Assembly (NCBI GenBank): GCA_948567375.1
Contig: OX419756.1
Location: 5,895,001-5,959,000, forward strand
Direction: 5' to 3'
Length of the DNA stretch: 64,000 bases
Origin: Lunularia cruciata
Taxonomy: Eukaryota > Streptophyta > Marchantiopsida > Lunulariales > Lunulariaceae
Numbering within the stretch: the first letter of the stretch is position 1; every line of letters begins with the position of its first letter. Under the pieces are notes generated by a model, which ran no database searches, was not told the origin of the DNA, and saw only the letters and a program-made list of their open reading frames with translations. A program made the position numbers and the translations under genes. Positions 21,080 to 31,648 of the stretch are shown here, one piece after another.

Positions 21080-22150
21080 TGGCATTTGAAGTATTATGTT
21101 GTTCAATATTCATATTTCTGAAGATAGATAAAGTGAATTGCTGTTTTTAGTGCTTGGCACTTGAGCTTGATTCCGAGTATCAACGTTGTGATTGTGTTTG
21201 TGAGTGTGGGGAGAATTTCAAAGTGCAAGTCAGTGTATCTATGGATGTTGGATTTTGTAGCCTTGATCTTCATTCTGTGTGTGTGATCTTGAGTGAAGTG
21301 CAATTGGAGCAATGCCTTGACAAATTTGAGAGGAGTTGTAGCATTGGTAGTATTCTGCATTTGTGAGTGCAGCGCGAAGTTGATGTGAAGCAATTTCAAT
21401 CGAGGAAGTTGTGCCTTCAATGGAGGGGTAGAACACAATTCTCAAGTGAAGTCCTTTTTGTAGTGAAGTGCCATCTTTGGGAGAATCTGAATCATCACAA
21501 TCAAGATTTGTTTGGACAAAAATTTGCTATGTTGTGATTATGTGTGTGTGTATTTGTGACAAGTTGTCAAGATTGTGAGCTTGTTTTCCTCTTCTGGGTG
21601 TGGTTTCTACCTGAGAGATTAAAGATGTAACCAAGAAGAATTGGAATTGTTACTTTGCTTTGTATTTGGAAATTTTTGAATTGTATCTTTGCGGGAACAA
21701 ACTTTACTTACCCAATAACCGTAAAAGTGATATTTGCCGGGTTGTCACAGTCTACCATTTCTTCAATTTTTAGTGGATTGTTCTGAAAATTTTCAAGAAA
21801 ATTGAGTGCATTGTATCCCACCTGCTGACACAAAAAGTAAAGAGAGATCATTCTTGCGCAAAGAGTTATGAGTTTTTAAAGTTAGGGGGTGGTTTTCAGA
21901 CCAAATCTGAAATATGTGTGCTGAATAGAAAGGTGCCTAGACGTAATGGCTTGACAAAAAGATCTGAAATTTTGTAGGGAAGGTCACCTTGGAGTTGGAA
22001 TCAAGTGTGCAAAATTGAAGATGATTGTAACATACGAGTTGAGAGATTTGAGTGACATTGTGAGGAAGGGTCTATATTGTAGAGTTGAGATCTCATGGAT
22101 GAGGAGTTTGAGAGCAACAAAAAGCATGTTTGAGTGTTTAGATTCATCTC

Positions 22151-22627
22151 GTGAACATGGAAGGTCATCAAGAGTGGAAATTGAGACTTTGCAAGGTTCC
22201 CCAAGGGTTTGAGGTGACTATAGGGGCGGATTTGAGGAAAAGAGAGTTTAGAATAGAATTTGAAGAGAGTGTTGAGATTCAAAAACCTACACCACTTGTA
22301 GGAAAGAGTGAGTCTAAGTGCTTTTTATGTGCAGAGAAGGGACATAAAGCAAGTTCATGTTTATTGACCTTTGAGAGCAAGAGATTGAGGGAAAGGAGAG
22401 GATTATTTGACTTGGGTTTGCATGTTGGACCTTCTTCACCAAGATTGGGAAGGAGAAGATCTAAGACCAAGGAGTTGTGTGAGGTTTGTAGAATTGAAAA
22501 ACTTCCAAAAAGACATGAGTTTAGTAGAGTAAAAGCAATTTTGGAGACTTTGGTGAATGATCTTGGAGAAGGTCTTAGTACAACTACAGAAATACTACCA
22601 CCTTCATCAGCTAGTTCTCAAGATTAG
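22151..22627 (+). pseudogene. B1 ORF1, zinc-knuckle protein upstream of gag
   Basis: A 158-residue open frame (no ATG is certain; the frame is probably broken just upstream, where 22015-22212 continues in another frame). It has a basic N-terminus (GHQEWKLRLCKV), ADLRKREFRIEFEESVE, then a perfect CCHC knuckle CFLCAEKGHKASSC. It continues through LGLHVGPSSPRLGRRRSKTK, a degenerate second Cys cluster (CEVC...KRHE) and a Ser-rich end SSASSQD, stop at 22625. Homologues in B3 and B5 show it is a fixed part of family B. It sits about 240 bp before the gag start. Best guess: an accessory nucleic-acid-binding protein. Confidence 0.65.
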
Positions 22628-22866
22628 TGATGGAGATAATCTCTCAACTTATGGATAAACTATCCATGAGGATTTGATTAATATGCACTCTAGGATTTGA
22701 TGTTGCTATAGAAATCTTGGATCAACTTGAACCTTTTGTGTTCTATAGGGTGGATTACTCTCAAATAGTGTTAGTCATATACATAATCTATTAGTTATAG
22801 AGTGAGAGAAAAGAAAAGAGAAAAAGAAGAAAAAAAGAGAGAAAAGAAAGATAATGAGAGGTTAAG

Positions 22867-23860
22867 ATAGGGAAACTTCCAGTTTTCTTTGGCAAGGATG
22901 GAGAAGATGTGGAGGTCTTTGTGAAAGACTTCAAAAAAGCTTGCATAGAAAACAATGAGAGGAGGAAGAATGAGTGGGCCGCATTATAACCAGATTTCTT
23001 TGAGGATGCAACACTTACATGGTATGAGTCAGAATACCAAAAGAGAGAGTGAGGAGAGATAGGCAAGAAAAGTCTTGGGAGAGTTTGACTTCAGCACTCA
23101 TTGAGAACTTTCTTCCAGATGAGAATTATGAGAGATTGATGAGTGGGGTTACCTTTTTCAAGCAAGGAGATGGAGAGAAAGTGAGAGTCTATGTGAAAAG
23201 AGTAGAGAAGTTAGAGTCTAGATTTTACATAGTGTTGAGGAAGGATGGAGATGATGTGGAGACTACTAGGATTGGCATAGGAGCTATGCTCACCAAGAAT
23301 TTTTTGGGAGGATTGAGACCACAAATTAGAAGCAAGGTGAGATATGAGAAACCTTCTTCCGAGGTTGAAGCTATCAAGATTGTAATTTGTATAGAGGAGA
23401 GTTTGGAAGGAGATGAGTGTGATTTGGTGGTGAAGGAGGTTGTACATCCTCCTCAAGGATACAAGTATGGTGGAAATTCAAATACTTTGGTGACAAGGGT
23501 TGAATTACAAGTAGTAGTTGCTCCAATTCTTGCATCCCTACCAAAGGATCCACTTCAAACCATCACAAAACAACTTGTAGATCTCAAGATCAATGTGATT
23601 CAACTATGGGAGAAGAGAGAGGTGGATCAAAATGTAGGGAGAGGGCCTAGGAGTTATGGAAACTATCCATATAGAAGAGGCCAACCAACCAACAATTTCA
23701 ATGATAAAAATTGTTTTGGTTGTCGAGGAAGAGGCCATAACTAAAGGAATTGCTCAAATTCCACTTACCATGGAAGAAGGGATTATGAGAGAGCCAATAG
23801 AGGGAAATAAGGAGGTAGTGAAACCCAAGTTGCTCCTAATTCAAACAAAGGTAAGAGGAT
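22867..23860 (+). pseudogene. gag: B1 gag
   Basis: The start codon is ATA here; B5 has ATG at the equivalent place, so I set the start by comparison. Gag core: KLPVFFGKDGEDVEVF, LPDFFEDATLTWYESEY (with a TAA between the two Leu/Pro codons), a frame change near 23040, then WESLTSALIENFLPDENY. The knuckle at 23712-23754 reads C-F-G-C-x4-H, a TAA, then R-N-C, so the stop lies inside the zinc knuckle. B2 carries the same domain with Cys-4 changed to Tyr. Confidence 0.8.
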
Positions 23861-23926
23861 AACATCAATAGATGCAGTTGAGAGCAAGTATGAGAAGGGA
23901 GAGTACTCAAACTCCAAGAGTCTAAT

Positions 23927-24730
23927 TTGGAGCTTTTGGCACAAGAGAAAAAGGGAGCTCATTTTGCAAAGGATGTGCACTCTTCTCAAGGATTTACTCT
24001 TAGCAAAGATACTCCTATGTCTACTAGGAGCACTTACACCTCAACACCATCAACAACAAAGACTCCAAGAAAGAAGTTGGGGATGGAGAACTTCTTGATA
24101 TCAAAGCAACAATGGAACTATAATGTCTTAGAGGATGTTTGTAGTCACAAGGCTAACATCACAGTGGGCCAACTGATTGCTTTGAATCTTACTTTGAGAA
24201 AGGAATTAAGAGGTGGTTTGAGTTCTACAAGGAGCAAGAGGAAGAAGAAGTCAAAAGCTCCAGTATCAATGGGAGTGGTGGATGCCAAGCTAGCACCATG
24301 GGAGGCTTGTGAATATGCCTCCAAGATTGATGTGAGAGTGAATAGTCACAACATCAAGGATGCATTGGTTGATGGAGGATCAATAGTGAATGCCATGTCA
24401 AAAAAGGTTGATGAAGAGTTGGGTATGATACCCTCTAGACCTTCAATATTTGTGGTGAGCACGGCAAACAAACAACAAGTTTGACCAATAGGGGTGATGG
24501 ATAAAGTGGTAGTTTCAGTTATAAGAGTTCAAAATCTCATGACTTTCCAAATCTTGAAGGATTCAAGCTATGACTTACTTCTAGGAAGGCCATGGTTGAG
24601 AGCAGCATGCACAACCAATCGATGGCACAAAGGGTACTTGAGGATTGGGTCATCAAACCATAAAGTCACAGTTCTTGTGACTAACACCACCAACACTTCA
24701 CATTCGGATACACCATCTTTTGATTATTGA
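23927..24730 (+). pseudogene. pol: B1 retropepsin region
   Basis: An open frame with one TGA at 24482. Residues ALVDGGSIVNAMSKKV contain the D-G-G-S form of the protease active site (family variants with DGGS are common in this branch), followed by SSYDLLLGRPWLR. A Ser/Thr-rich N-terminal part precedes it, and an acidic linker (24735-24850) leads to RT. Confidence 0.75.
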
Positions 24731-24891
24731 GAATCAGATTTTGAAGAAGGAGCTTTAAGTGTGGACACAAGCATGGAAGAGGAGACTTCCACGGAGGAGG
24801 ATGAATCAGAATCTAATCCAGATGTGTATCCCTTGTGTGCTGTGGATTTTGCACCTAAGCCAGAGGTTTTGAAGGGCCATATAAATCACCA

Positions 24892-26350
24892 TTGACACTT
24901 GAGGAGATAGAGAGGAGGTTATCTACCCTCAAGTATGGCTCAAATGTTACCAAGGAGGAGAAGGTGAGATTTGAGGAGATTTTCTGCAAGTTCATCCATG
25001 TGTCTACTTCAAGTTACAAGGATTTGAAGGAAGTCACCTTGGAGGAGCACAAGATAGAGGTGGAGTCACATGCAAGACCAATCCGCCAAAAGCAACATTG
25101 CATTAGCCCACCAATATCTTTGGTTGTGAAGGAGGAGATTGATAAGCTCAAGGAGACCAGATTTTTCTTTGAGGTAGAGAATTCAGAGTGGATGTCTCCA
25201 ATTGTCATTATGAAGAAAAAGAATGGTAAGCTTTGGGTATGTGTGGATTACAAGAAGCTCAAAAAAGTTACCAAGAAGGACTTATACCCATTGCTATTCA
25301 TGGATGAGATCTTTGAGGAGGTTGCCAGTCATGAGAGATATAGTTTTGGAGATAGTTATAGTGGATATAACCAAATAAAGATTTCACCTGAGCATCAACA
25401 ACTCACCACATTCACCACACCTTGGAGAACTTACAATTTAAAGATCATCACTTTTGGGCTTTGCAATGCTCCAGCCACATTCCAATGGTTCATGAACAAG
25501 GTATTTGAACCTTTCATTGGGAAATTTGTGAGAGACTTCATTGATGACTTTTGTGTTTATGGGATCAAGGAGGAGCACTTTGAGCACCTTATCAAGGTCT
25601 TGCAATGCTTGGATGAGGCAAATTGCATCACTCAACTTGGAGAAGAGCATTTTTGGATGTGAAGAAGGTCTACTTTTGGGGCACATCATCTCCAAGGATG
25701 GAATAGCAGTTGATCCTAAGAAGGTAAGGAAAATCTCAGACCTTCCATTCCCTTCAAGCTTGACAAAGTTATGCTAATTCTTGGGGATGGTTGGGTACTA
25801 TAGGAAATTAATTTCTCATTTTCCAACAAGGCTTATGCATTGACCATCTACATGAAGAAGGGTGTAGATTAGATGATGATTTTGGAGGACAAGGAGGCTC
25901 TCAAAGCTTTTGAGGAGCTCAAACAATCCTTTATTGTAGCTCCAATTCTTGCTAAACCTGATTGGAGTAAGCCTTTCATCCTCTACACTAATGCTTCCAA
26001 TGTTGCTATAGGATGCACTCTTAGTCAATTAGACCAAGATGGGCATGATCATCTAATAGCTTATGTTAGTAGGCAAATGGTTTCAGCAGAAAAGAACTAC
26101 TCTATCACAAAGAGAGAAGGGTTGGCAGTGATCTTTAGTCTCAAGAAGTTTAGACACTACTTGATTGGAGGGAAAACCACCATTGTCATGGATCACAAGG
26201 CCTTGAAGTACATCTTCAACAAGCCTTATATTGAAGGGAGACTAGCAAGGTGGATGATACTCTTGTCTAAGTATGCCTTACACCATTGAGATGGGCTAGG
26301 AAAGAAACATGCAAATGTTGATTTGTTATCTAAGGCCTATGATCATGATG
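24892..26350 (+). pseudogene. pol: B1 reverse transcriptase and RNase H
   Basis: RT in one frame 24892-25662: ISPPISLVVKEEIDKL, GKLWVCVDYKKLKK, SYSGYNQIKISPEHQQ, FGLCNAPATFQWFM, and the catalytic motif F-I-D-D (25537-25548, usually Y-x-D-D). The thumb continues in another frame (25541-25777, LLGHIISKDGIAVDPKK) after a frameshift near 25640. RNase H (25873-26289) reads PFILYTNASNVAIG where the first catalytic Asp (DAS) is Asn, then YVSRQMVSAEKNY and MDHKALKYIF. Both enzymes are therefore disabled. Confidence 0.88.
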
Positions 26351-26459
26351 GAGATGAGCTAGTGGATGTCTCCTTCCTAGATAAGGAGCTCATGACAATC
26401 TCAATCACTCAAGAGGTTGCAATGGCATACAAGGAGATTGTGGATTTTTAGACAAGAGG

Positions 26460-27724
26460 TAACTATCCAAAAGGGATGCATGCTACGGAGAGGAAGGCCC
26501 TTGCAGCAAGATCTAGACCTTACACAATGGTGGAGGATATTCTTTTTTGCCAAGGAGCAGATGGTCTACTTCAAAGAGCGGTGGGTAAGGAAGAGTCAAT
26601 CCTACTCATAGAGAAGTTTCATGAAGGTTTAGTGTGTGGAGGATACTTTGCAGGAAATGTGATTGCTTTTAAGATTCTAGATGCACGTTACCATTGGAGA
26701 GGAATTTCAAGGATTTTCTTGATTATTGAAATCCTTTTCATGTTTGTCAAGCTTTTGCTAAAAAATCTACTTCCACTCCACCACTTAGATCAATTCCATT
26801 TCTAGGACCTTTTGAGAAGTGGAGAATTGATTTTGTAGGTCTTCTCAATAGAACCCCAAGGAACAATTGGTAGATTGTGGTAGTTACTGATAACCTTACC
26901 ACGTGGGTTGAGGCTAGACCATTGAGGAATAAGAATGAAGATGAAGTTGGTAGATTTCTTTATGAACGCATTATCACTAGGTTTGGATGCCCTTTGGAGT
27001 TGGTTTCTTATAGAGGAGGAGAGTTTACAAGAAGCATCACTACAGCCATGCTACAACATTTATCTATCACACATAGAGTAACTACATCCTATAAGCCAAA
27101 TTCCAATGGCTTGGCAGAGAGAACCAATCAGACCTTGTGCATGATGTTGGCCAAAGATGCAGAAATGGAGGGGCTAAACATCATTGAGACAAGAGGATTC
27201 ATGCAATTTTGTGGGAGTATAGGACAACTATGAAGACTTCCACCGGATAGTCTCCATTTCCATTGGTATATGGTATTGAGTCTACCTTACCTATTCACTT
27301 TGATCTTCCTACCTTCCAAAGCATTCATAGGAGATTGAAGAAAGCACAAGCATGTGATGTAGAGAAGTCAAGGAACGATCAACTCATAGAATTGGAAGAG
27401 GCAAGAGAAGTTGCTATGGTTTGAGTGGAGCATGGCCTAAGGAAACAAAAGGAGATCTATGACAAGAGGCAAGGCAAGAAGGTGGAGTCTTTCAAAGAAG
27501 GTGATTAAGTAATGTTGTTTGATTCCATTCGATTCAAGAGAGTGCAAAACAAGTTTTTGCCTAAGTACTTTGGACCTTTCATAATGGAGAAGGTGTGTGC
27601 CAATTACACCTATGATCTCAAGGAGTTGGGAGGAAAACACTTTGATAGGATTAACCATGATAAGTTGAAGATGTATCATAGAAGGTTGAGAGACCTTCAC
27701 TTTGAGGACAAAGTGAAAACTTAG
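26460..27724 (+). pseudogene. pol: B1 integrase
   Basis: Zinc-domain remnant HEGLVCGGYFAGN (26476-26805). The catalytic core (26877-27233) keeps the first Asp in VVTDNLTTWVEA and the Glu in GLAERTNQTL, but the second Asp is Tyr in LVSYRGGEF. The C-terminal domain (27512-27724) has LPKYFGPFIMEKV and ends at a TAG 13 bases before the 3' LTR, leaving no room for an env-like gene or a chromodomain. At least three frame breaks. Confidence 0.85.
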
Positions 27725-27736
27725 TCCGGGGGTAAA
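27722..27736 (+). other. Polypurine-like tract of B1
   Basis: TAGTCCGGGGGTAAA directly before the LTR start TGTGACACCC; G-rich rather than a classic long purine run. Confidence 0.5.
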
Positions 27737-27831
27737 TGTGACACCCATTTGTGCATGTATGTAGTATTGTGATATTTAGTTTGGTATTACTAATACTTGA
27801 GAGATTTTATTTATATAGAGATAAAGTACGG
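27737..27831 (+). repeat. B1 3' LTR, first ~95 bp only
   Basis: TGTGACACCC...GAGATAAAG matches the LTR start. Homology stops at about 27827 and the purine-rich block begins. Confidence 0.8.
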
Positions 27832-28092
27832 TGTCTTTGGGAAAATAGCCCACACGTACTTTGGATGCCATTTGGTGTGAAGGTTTTGTTTTCTTGCATA
27901 GCAATGACTTTGGGTTTTTTTAGTTATTGTGTCTTGAGAATATTCTTCATGCCATTGTGAGGTTGGAAGTTTTATTAATTTTTCATGAGCTTGAAAGCTC
28001 AAAAATGAGGCATAAACTCAGGAGTATTTATTAGTTTGCATGAAAATGGGTGTTCTTTTGGAGTTACACATTCTGGGGGCTTTGAATTATGC

Positions 28093-28120
28093 TGAAAAAT
28101 AGTCTTGAGACTATTTTTCA
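28093..28120. other. Perfect 13-bp-arm hairpin
   Basis: TGAAAAATAGTCT and its exact reverse complement, separated by TG. Confidence 0.8.
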
Positions 28121-28514
28121 GGTTACTAGGGTCTTAGAAGCGTTTTTTTTTTTCATTTTAGGAAATGCTTCAAGAGATCTTGCAGAAAAACAATGCCAGT
28201 GGAGGAAGTGACAAAGAAGGAAGGGAGTTTTAAAGGAGAAGACTTTTGAGGGAATACTTCTGGCTGATATTGCTGATGACAAGGGAGTTAACAAGGCAGA
28301 GAAATTTTTTTGGGAGATCTTGTGAAGAGAAACAAAGGAATTTTTTTCCTAAGGAAAGAGCAAGTGAAGGAGCTGATAAGGAACTTTCCCAAGAGAGTTG
28401 CACTTTGAGAAGGACAAGGGAGGAGTGAGCTCTGGAGGGAAGTAAGAGGAAATGGAAGGATCAAAAGGGAAGAAGGAGGAAGAAGGAGGGAGTACAATGG
28501 AGAGTTAGGCAAAA

Positions 28515-28660
28515 ATACTCTTTGGGAAGTGGCAGAGGAGGAATTGACAGGGAGGAATACTCTTTAAGAAGTGGCAGAGAAGGAATTGACATGCAAGAAT
28601 ACTCTTTGGAAAGAGGCAAAGAAGGAATTGACAAGGAGGTATCTTCGGGAAGTGACGGGA
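28515..28660. repeat. 42-bp minisatellite, about 3.5 units
   Basis: ATACTCTTT...GAAGTGGCAGAG...GGAATTGACA recurs at 28515, 28557 and 28599, with a partial copy near 28640. The period of exactly 42 (14 codons) keeps an open frame on the minus strand. Confidence 0.75.
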
Positions 28661-29985
28661 AAGATTGAAGGGAAGTAATAGGGAGGGAATATTCATGAAT
28701 GATCAAAAGGTGGGGATAGTGAAGAAAATCAAAGAGCCAAGAATAGTGAGGAATCAAGGATTAAAAGAAAAAATAGGGACAAAGAGAATCAAAATGTGTT
28801 TGGAGAAACAGGGAATAGAGGTTCCATTTTTCTTGTTTGGTGCATAATCAGGCATTGGATTTATCCAAGGGATGTAGGAGGAAGGAGATCTTTCAAAGGA
28901 AGTGAGAAGGCGGGATATGGAGCAGGAGACTTTGAAGGAGAGGGCAGGAGAGGAACGGTGTGATAGGACTGTGAGAGTGATTCTAAAGGAGAAAGAAGAA
29001 AGGTTTTTTTTGAAAGGAATAGTGTGGGCTTGGGGAATAGGAAAAGAAGAGGAGCAAGAAAAGAACTTGAGAGAAGAAGAGGGCTGCACAAGGGCTGAAG
29101 AATGTGTTGAGGAACAGCTCATGACCTTGAGAAACCAGATAGGGAGGGGAACGAGCATTTTTAAGAAGGGAGTCACAAAAGAAACCTTTGAGAGAAAGAG
29201 TGGTTTTGGAGAATCAGGAAGAGATCAGGAAATTAAGGGTCTGGACAGGAGAACCTTCAAGGGGAAGGTCTAGACTGAAAGGAATCTCAAAAATGTTTGA
29301 CATGATAGGAATTGAGGGTGATAAGTAGAAGAGAAGGGGTTTAGCTGTGCAAGAACCTTGAGGTCTAGGCAGAGAGACTGCATAGAGGAAACTTGAATGT
29401 GAAGGCTGAACCAGGAATCCGCAAAAGAGAAGGTGTCTTGAAGGAAGGATTAAGGTTATGAAAAATCCTTGAAAGTCTTGACAAAGTAGGGTAAAACTTT
29501 TTGAGGGAAATTGGCAGTGCTGAGGTCTGAAGTGTTTGGCTGTAGGGGGGAGTAATTTTTGGGAAAAATTGGCAATGCTGAAGGTCAAAAGTGTCTGGCT
29601 GCTGAGAAAACCTTCCAAGAGAAAATAGAATGGAAAGGGCCTATGAAGGATGTGGCAAGAAAGGAGAATTTTGAATGTGAAAGGTTGTGCAGGCTGCAAG
29701 ACTTATTGAACAAGGTAGACTGTGCTAAGGGCAGTAAAGGCCTATTACAAGGCCAGAGGTGAAGCGGTGATAGAATAGGAAAAATTTGCAAGGAGAAGAT
29801 CTCTCAAAAGTAGGGTCTAGACAGGGAAACCTTCCAGGGAAAGGTCTGGACTGAGCGGGAGGTTTAAAGAGAGGAATTTATTGAAAGAGAAAGGCTTTGG
29901 CTATAGTAAGGAAGGAATTATCAAAGAGGAATTAATTGGCTGCGCATGGTTTTGAAGTGAGAGGCCTGGGCAGGAGGGAAAGACA

Positions 29986-31386
29986 AAATAGAATTACAAA
30001 ATACCAAAATTTCTTCCTTGAAGGACAAGGTATTTTGTTCCTTGTTGTGTGTTGCTAGATGAACTTGTACCATTTAAAAGAAGGGGTCTTGTTGTAAAGC
30101 TATCTCAAACTCAATTTGGACTTTTGAGTCAACCAGTACTATCATAATTAATGCCGTGATGAGAGAAAGAGACTTCAAATCTGGTCATCATAATGGGGCA
30201 TTAAGGATGACACGGAACCTATCAGGTTTTTTTCAAGTTTGATATCAAAAAATTGTAGTTGTTTCTCCCATCAATGAGGTTACTCTTCATGTACTCCAAA
30301 TGTAATGTTTGCAACAAGAGCTTGTGATCGGTCAGCATGATCACTTGTTTAACTAAGAGATAATACCTCCATATTTTGGTGACATATTCCATTGCTAGTT
30401 GTTTTTAATCTCAAGTTGATTAATTCCTTTCTATGGTGTTTAGTCTGAGACACAAAGCAATGGGATGTAACCCATATGGAAATTCTTGTTGCAACACAAC
30501 TTCAATGGCAAAGTTAGAAGCATCAAGATCAACCACTCAAGGTAGTTGAGGATCATATGGTTGAAGAATGGGTCTTGAAGACACCATATTTTTCAGCTTT
30601 TGAAATGCTTCTTTGTGCTTGGTGGTCCACTTAAAACTTGAGTTCTTCCCCAAGAGGTTGATCAATGGTGTGGCCACATGAGCATAGTAGTGGATAAATT
30701 GTCAATAAAAACTTGCCAATCTACTAAATGCCCATATTTTTGTGATATCCTTTGGATAAAGGATACCTTGAGGTCATTTAGTAATGGCTTTGATTTTCTC
30801 CTCTTCCATCTTGATCCCCTCTGATGAGATCTTGTACTCCAAAAAGTTAACTTCTTCATGCCAAAATGCACACTTTGACTTCTTGTAGTAAAACTTCCAT
30901 TGATACAATCATCTTAGGACTTCCCACATATGATTTGCATGTTTTGCCTCTATCTTGTTATAAATTAAAATATCATCCAAGAACACCACCACATACCAAT
31001 CCAATAACCCATCCAACACCCAATGCATTTGATCCATGAAGACTATTGGAGCATTAGTGAGCCCAAAAGGTAGAACTCTCCACTCAAAATGCCCATACCT
31101 TGTGCAAAAGGTAATCTTTTGCACATTCTCTCTATCAATGAGAATTTTCCAATAGCTACTTCAAAGATCCAACTTGAAGAAGTATTATGCTACACTCAAT
31201 TTATTTAGCAAGTCATCAATTTGAGGCAAAAGATATGCATTCTTCACTATTTGTTTCTTGAGACCATGGAAATCAATACAAAAGTAAAGTCATCCATCCT
31301 TCTTTGGATCAAATAGTATTGGTTCTCCCCAAAGAGATGTACTATGTTGTATGAACTCCTTCTCTAACAACTATATTACTATTTTT
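29986..31386 (-). mobile_element. pol: Family C copy C-b, RT to integrase linker
   Basis: Minus-strand RT (31124-30909: [18 protein letters not shown] and VVVFLDDILIYNK with the catalytic FLDD intact), connection and RNase H (30870-30300), and the start of the integrase linker (30240-29990). Matches C1 34370-35460. It is bounded right by a B LTR fragment and left by the purine-rich block, with no ends of its own. Confidence 0.8.
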
Positions 31387-31648
31387 TAGTGAACCGGCTT
31401 CTCTCTCATTGAAGATGGACCTTTGATGGCTAGTATGTTCACGCACCATGGACGAAGAAGGCAAGGAACCCCCAACTCCATCATACTCCTCCAAAGCTAA
31501 CACTCCAAGACTCAAACCATTGTTCACTAGAGAACTCAATGAGAGAGAGAGAGTTGCAAATGAAAGGATGATGAATACCTCATCACCCCTGGTTTATATA
31601 CTTGTGAAATAGTTACGCACCAAAGTTACAATTATTGCAGTAACTCAA
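31387..31648 (-). repeat. Partial family B LTR between two C copies
   Basis: Matches the 3' ~260 bp of B LTRs (GAACCGGC...TATATAAAC...GAGTTACTGC on the minus strand). The 5' part of the LTR is missing. It separates C-b from C-c exactly. Confidence 0.8.

Larger units (their letters stand above)
18433..21749 (+). mobile_element. Family D insertion D1: putative giant solo LTR with internal ORF
   Basis: Starts TGTGGTGCTCACA and ends GTTGTCACA. It is flanked by a perfect 5-bp duplication GTCTA (18428-18432 and 21750-21754). Other B copies show the empty leader site (AGAGTCT followed by CCATTTCTTC). No terminal repeat pair, no terminal inverted repeat beyond TGTG/CACA and no poly(A) tail are visible. 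It carries a decayed ORF (about 18793-20690), then a TATTTAAAGG box at 21070, then ~670 bp of non-coding sequence. The TG...CA ends and 5-bp duplication imply retroviral-type integrase. The simplest reading is a solo LTR of an element with very long LTRs. D2 (38601-46599) is a second, independent insertion with the same ends. Confidence 0.8.
17284..27831 (+). mobile_element. Family B Ty3/gypsy element B1, interrupted by D1
   Basis: Plus-strand element with a 5' LTR (17284-17976), primer site, long leader, ORF1, gag, PR, RT, RNase H, integrase, purine tract and the first ~95 bp of the 3' LTR. The leader is split by the 3317-bp D1 insertion. The element truncates C-a on its left. The RNase H and integrase motifs (KKFRHYLIGGKT, HEGLVCGGYFAGN, no chromodomain) and the tRNA-Glu-like primer site point to the Athila/Tat side of plant Ty3/gypsy rather than chromoviruses. 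All enzymes carry disabling changes. Confidence 0.9.
27832..29985. other. Unclassified purine-rich block
   Basis: About 2.15 kb of strongly purine-rich plus strand lies between the truncated B1 LTR and family C. It starts TGTCTTTGGG and ends GGGAAAGACA, giving a 7-bp perfect inverted end (TGTCTTT/AAAGACA), but the flanks (TACGG and AAATA) do not match, so no target duplication is seen. It contains a 28-nt hairpin (28093-28120), a 42-bp minisatellite (28515-28660), and two ~45-bp diverged repeats (about 29237-29284 and 29810-29860, both with GGTCT-GACAGG-AACCTTC). Open frames on either strand are short and look compositional. No known transposon domain. Confidence 0.45.

Noticed and set aside
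18433-21749. D1 as a TIR DNA transposon
   Set aside because: TGTG...CACA gives only four matching inverted bases; the next bases (GTGC against ACAA) do not pair, and D2's start is TATG. The 5-bp duplication fits integrase better than the 2, 3, 8 or 9 bp of the common plant superfamilies.
24892-25662. Endogenous pararetrovirus origin for the RT sequences
   Set aside because: Integrase, LTRs, primer sites and target duplications accompany the RT domains; no movement protein or coat-type zinc-finger arrangement is seen.
27725-27736. Room for an env-like gene in B1
   Set aside because: The integrase frame ends 13 bases before the 3' LTR, so nothing can lie between.
29214-29699. 161-codon minus-strand frame in the purine-rich block
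   Set aside because: Composition follows the strand bias (Ser, Leu, Phe, Pro); no domain or homologue visible. Kept only as part of the block.
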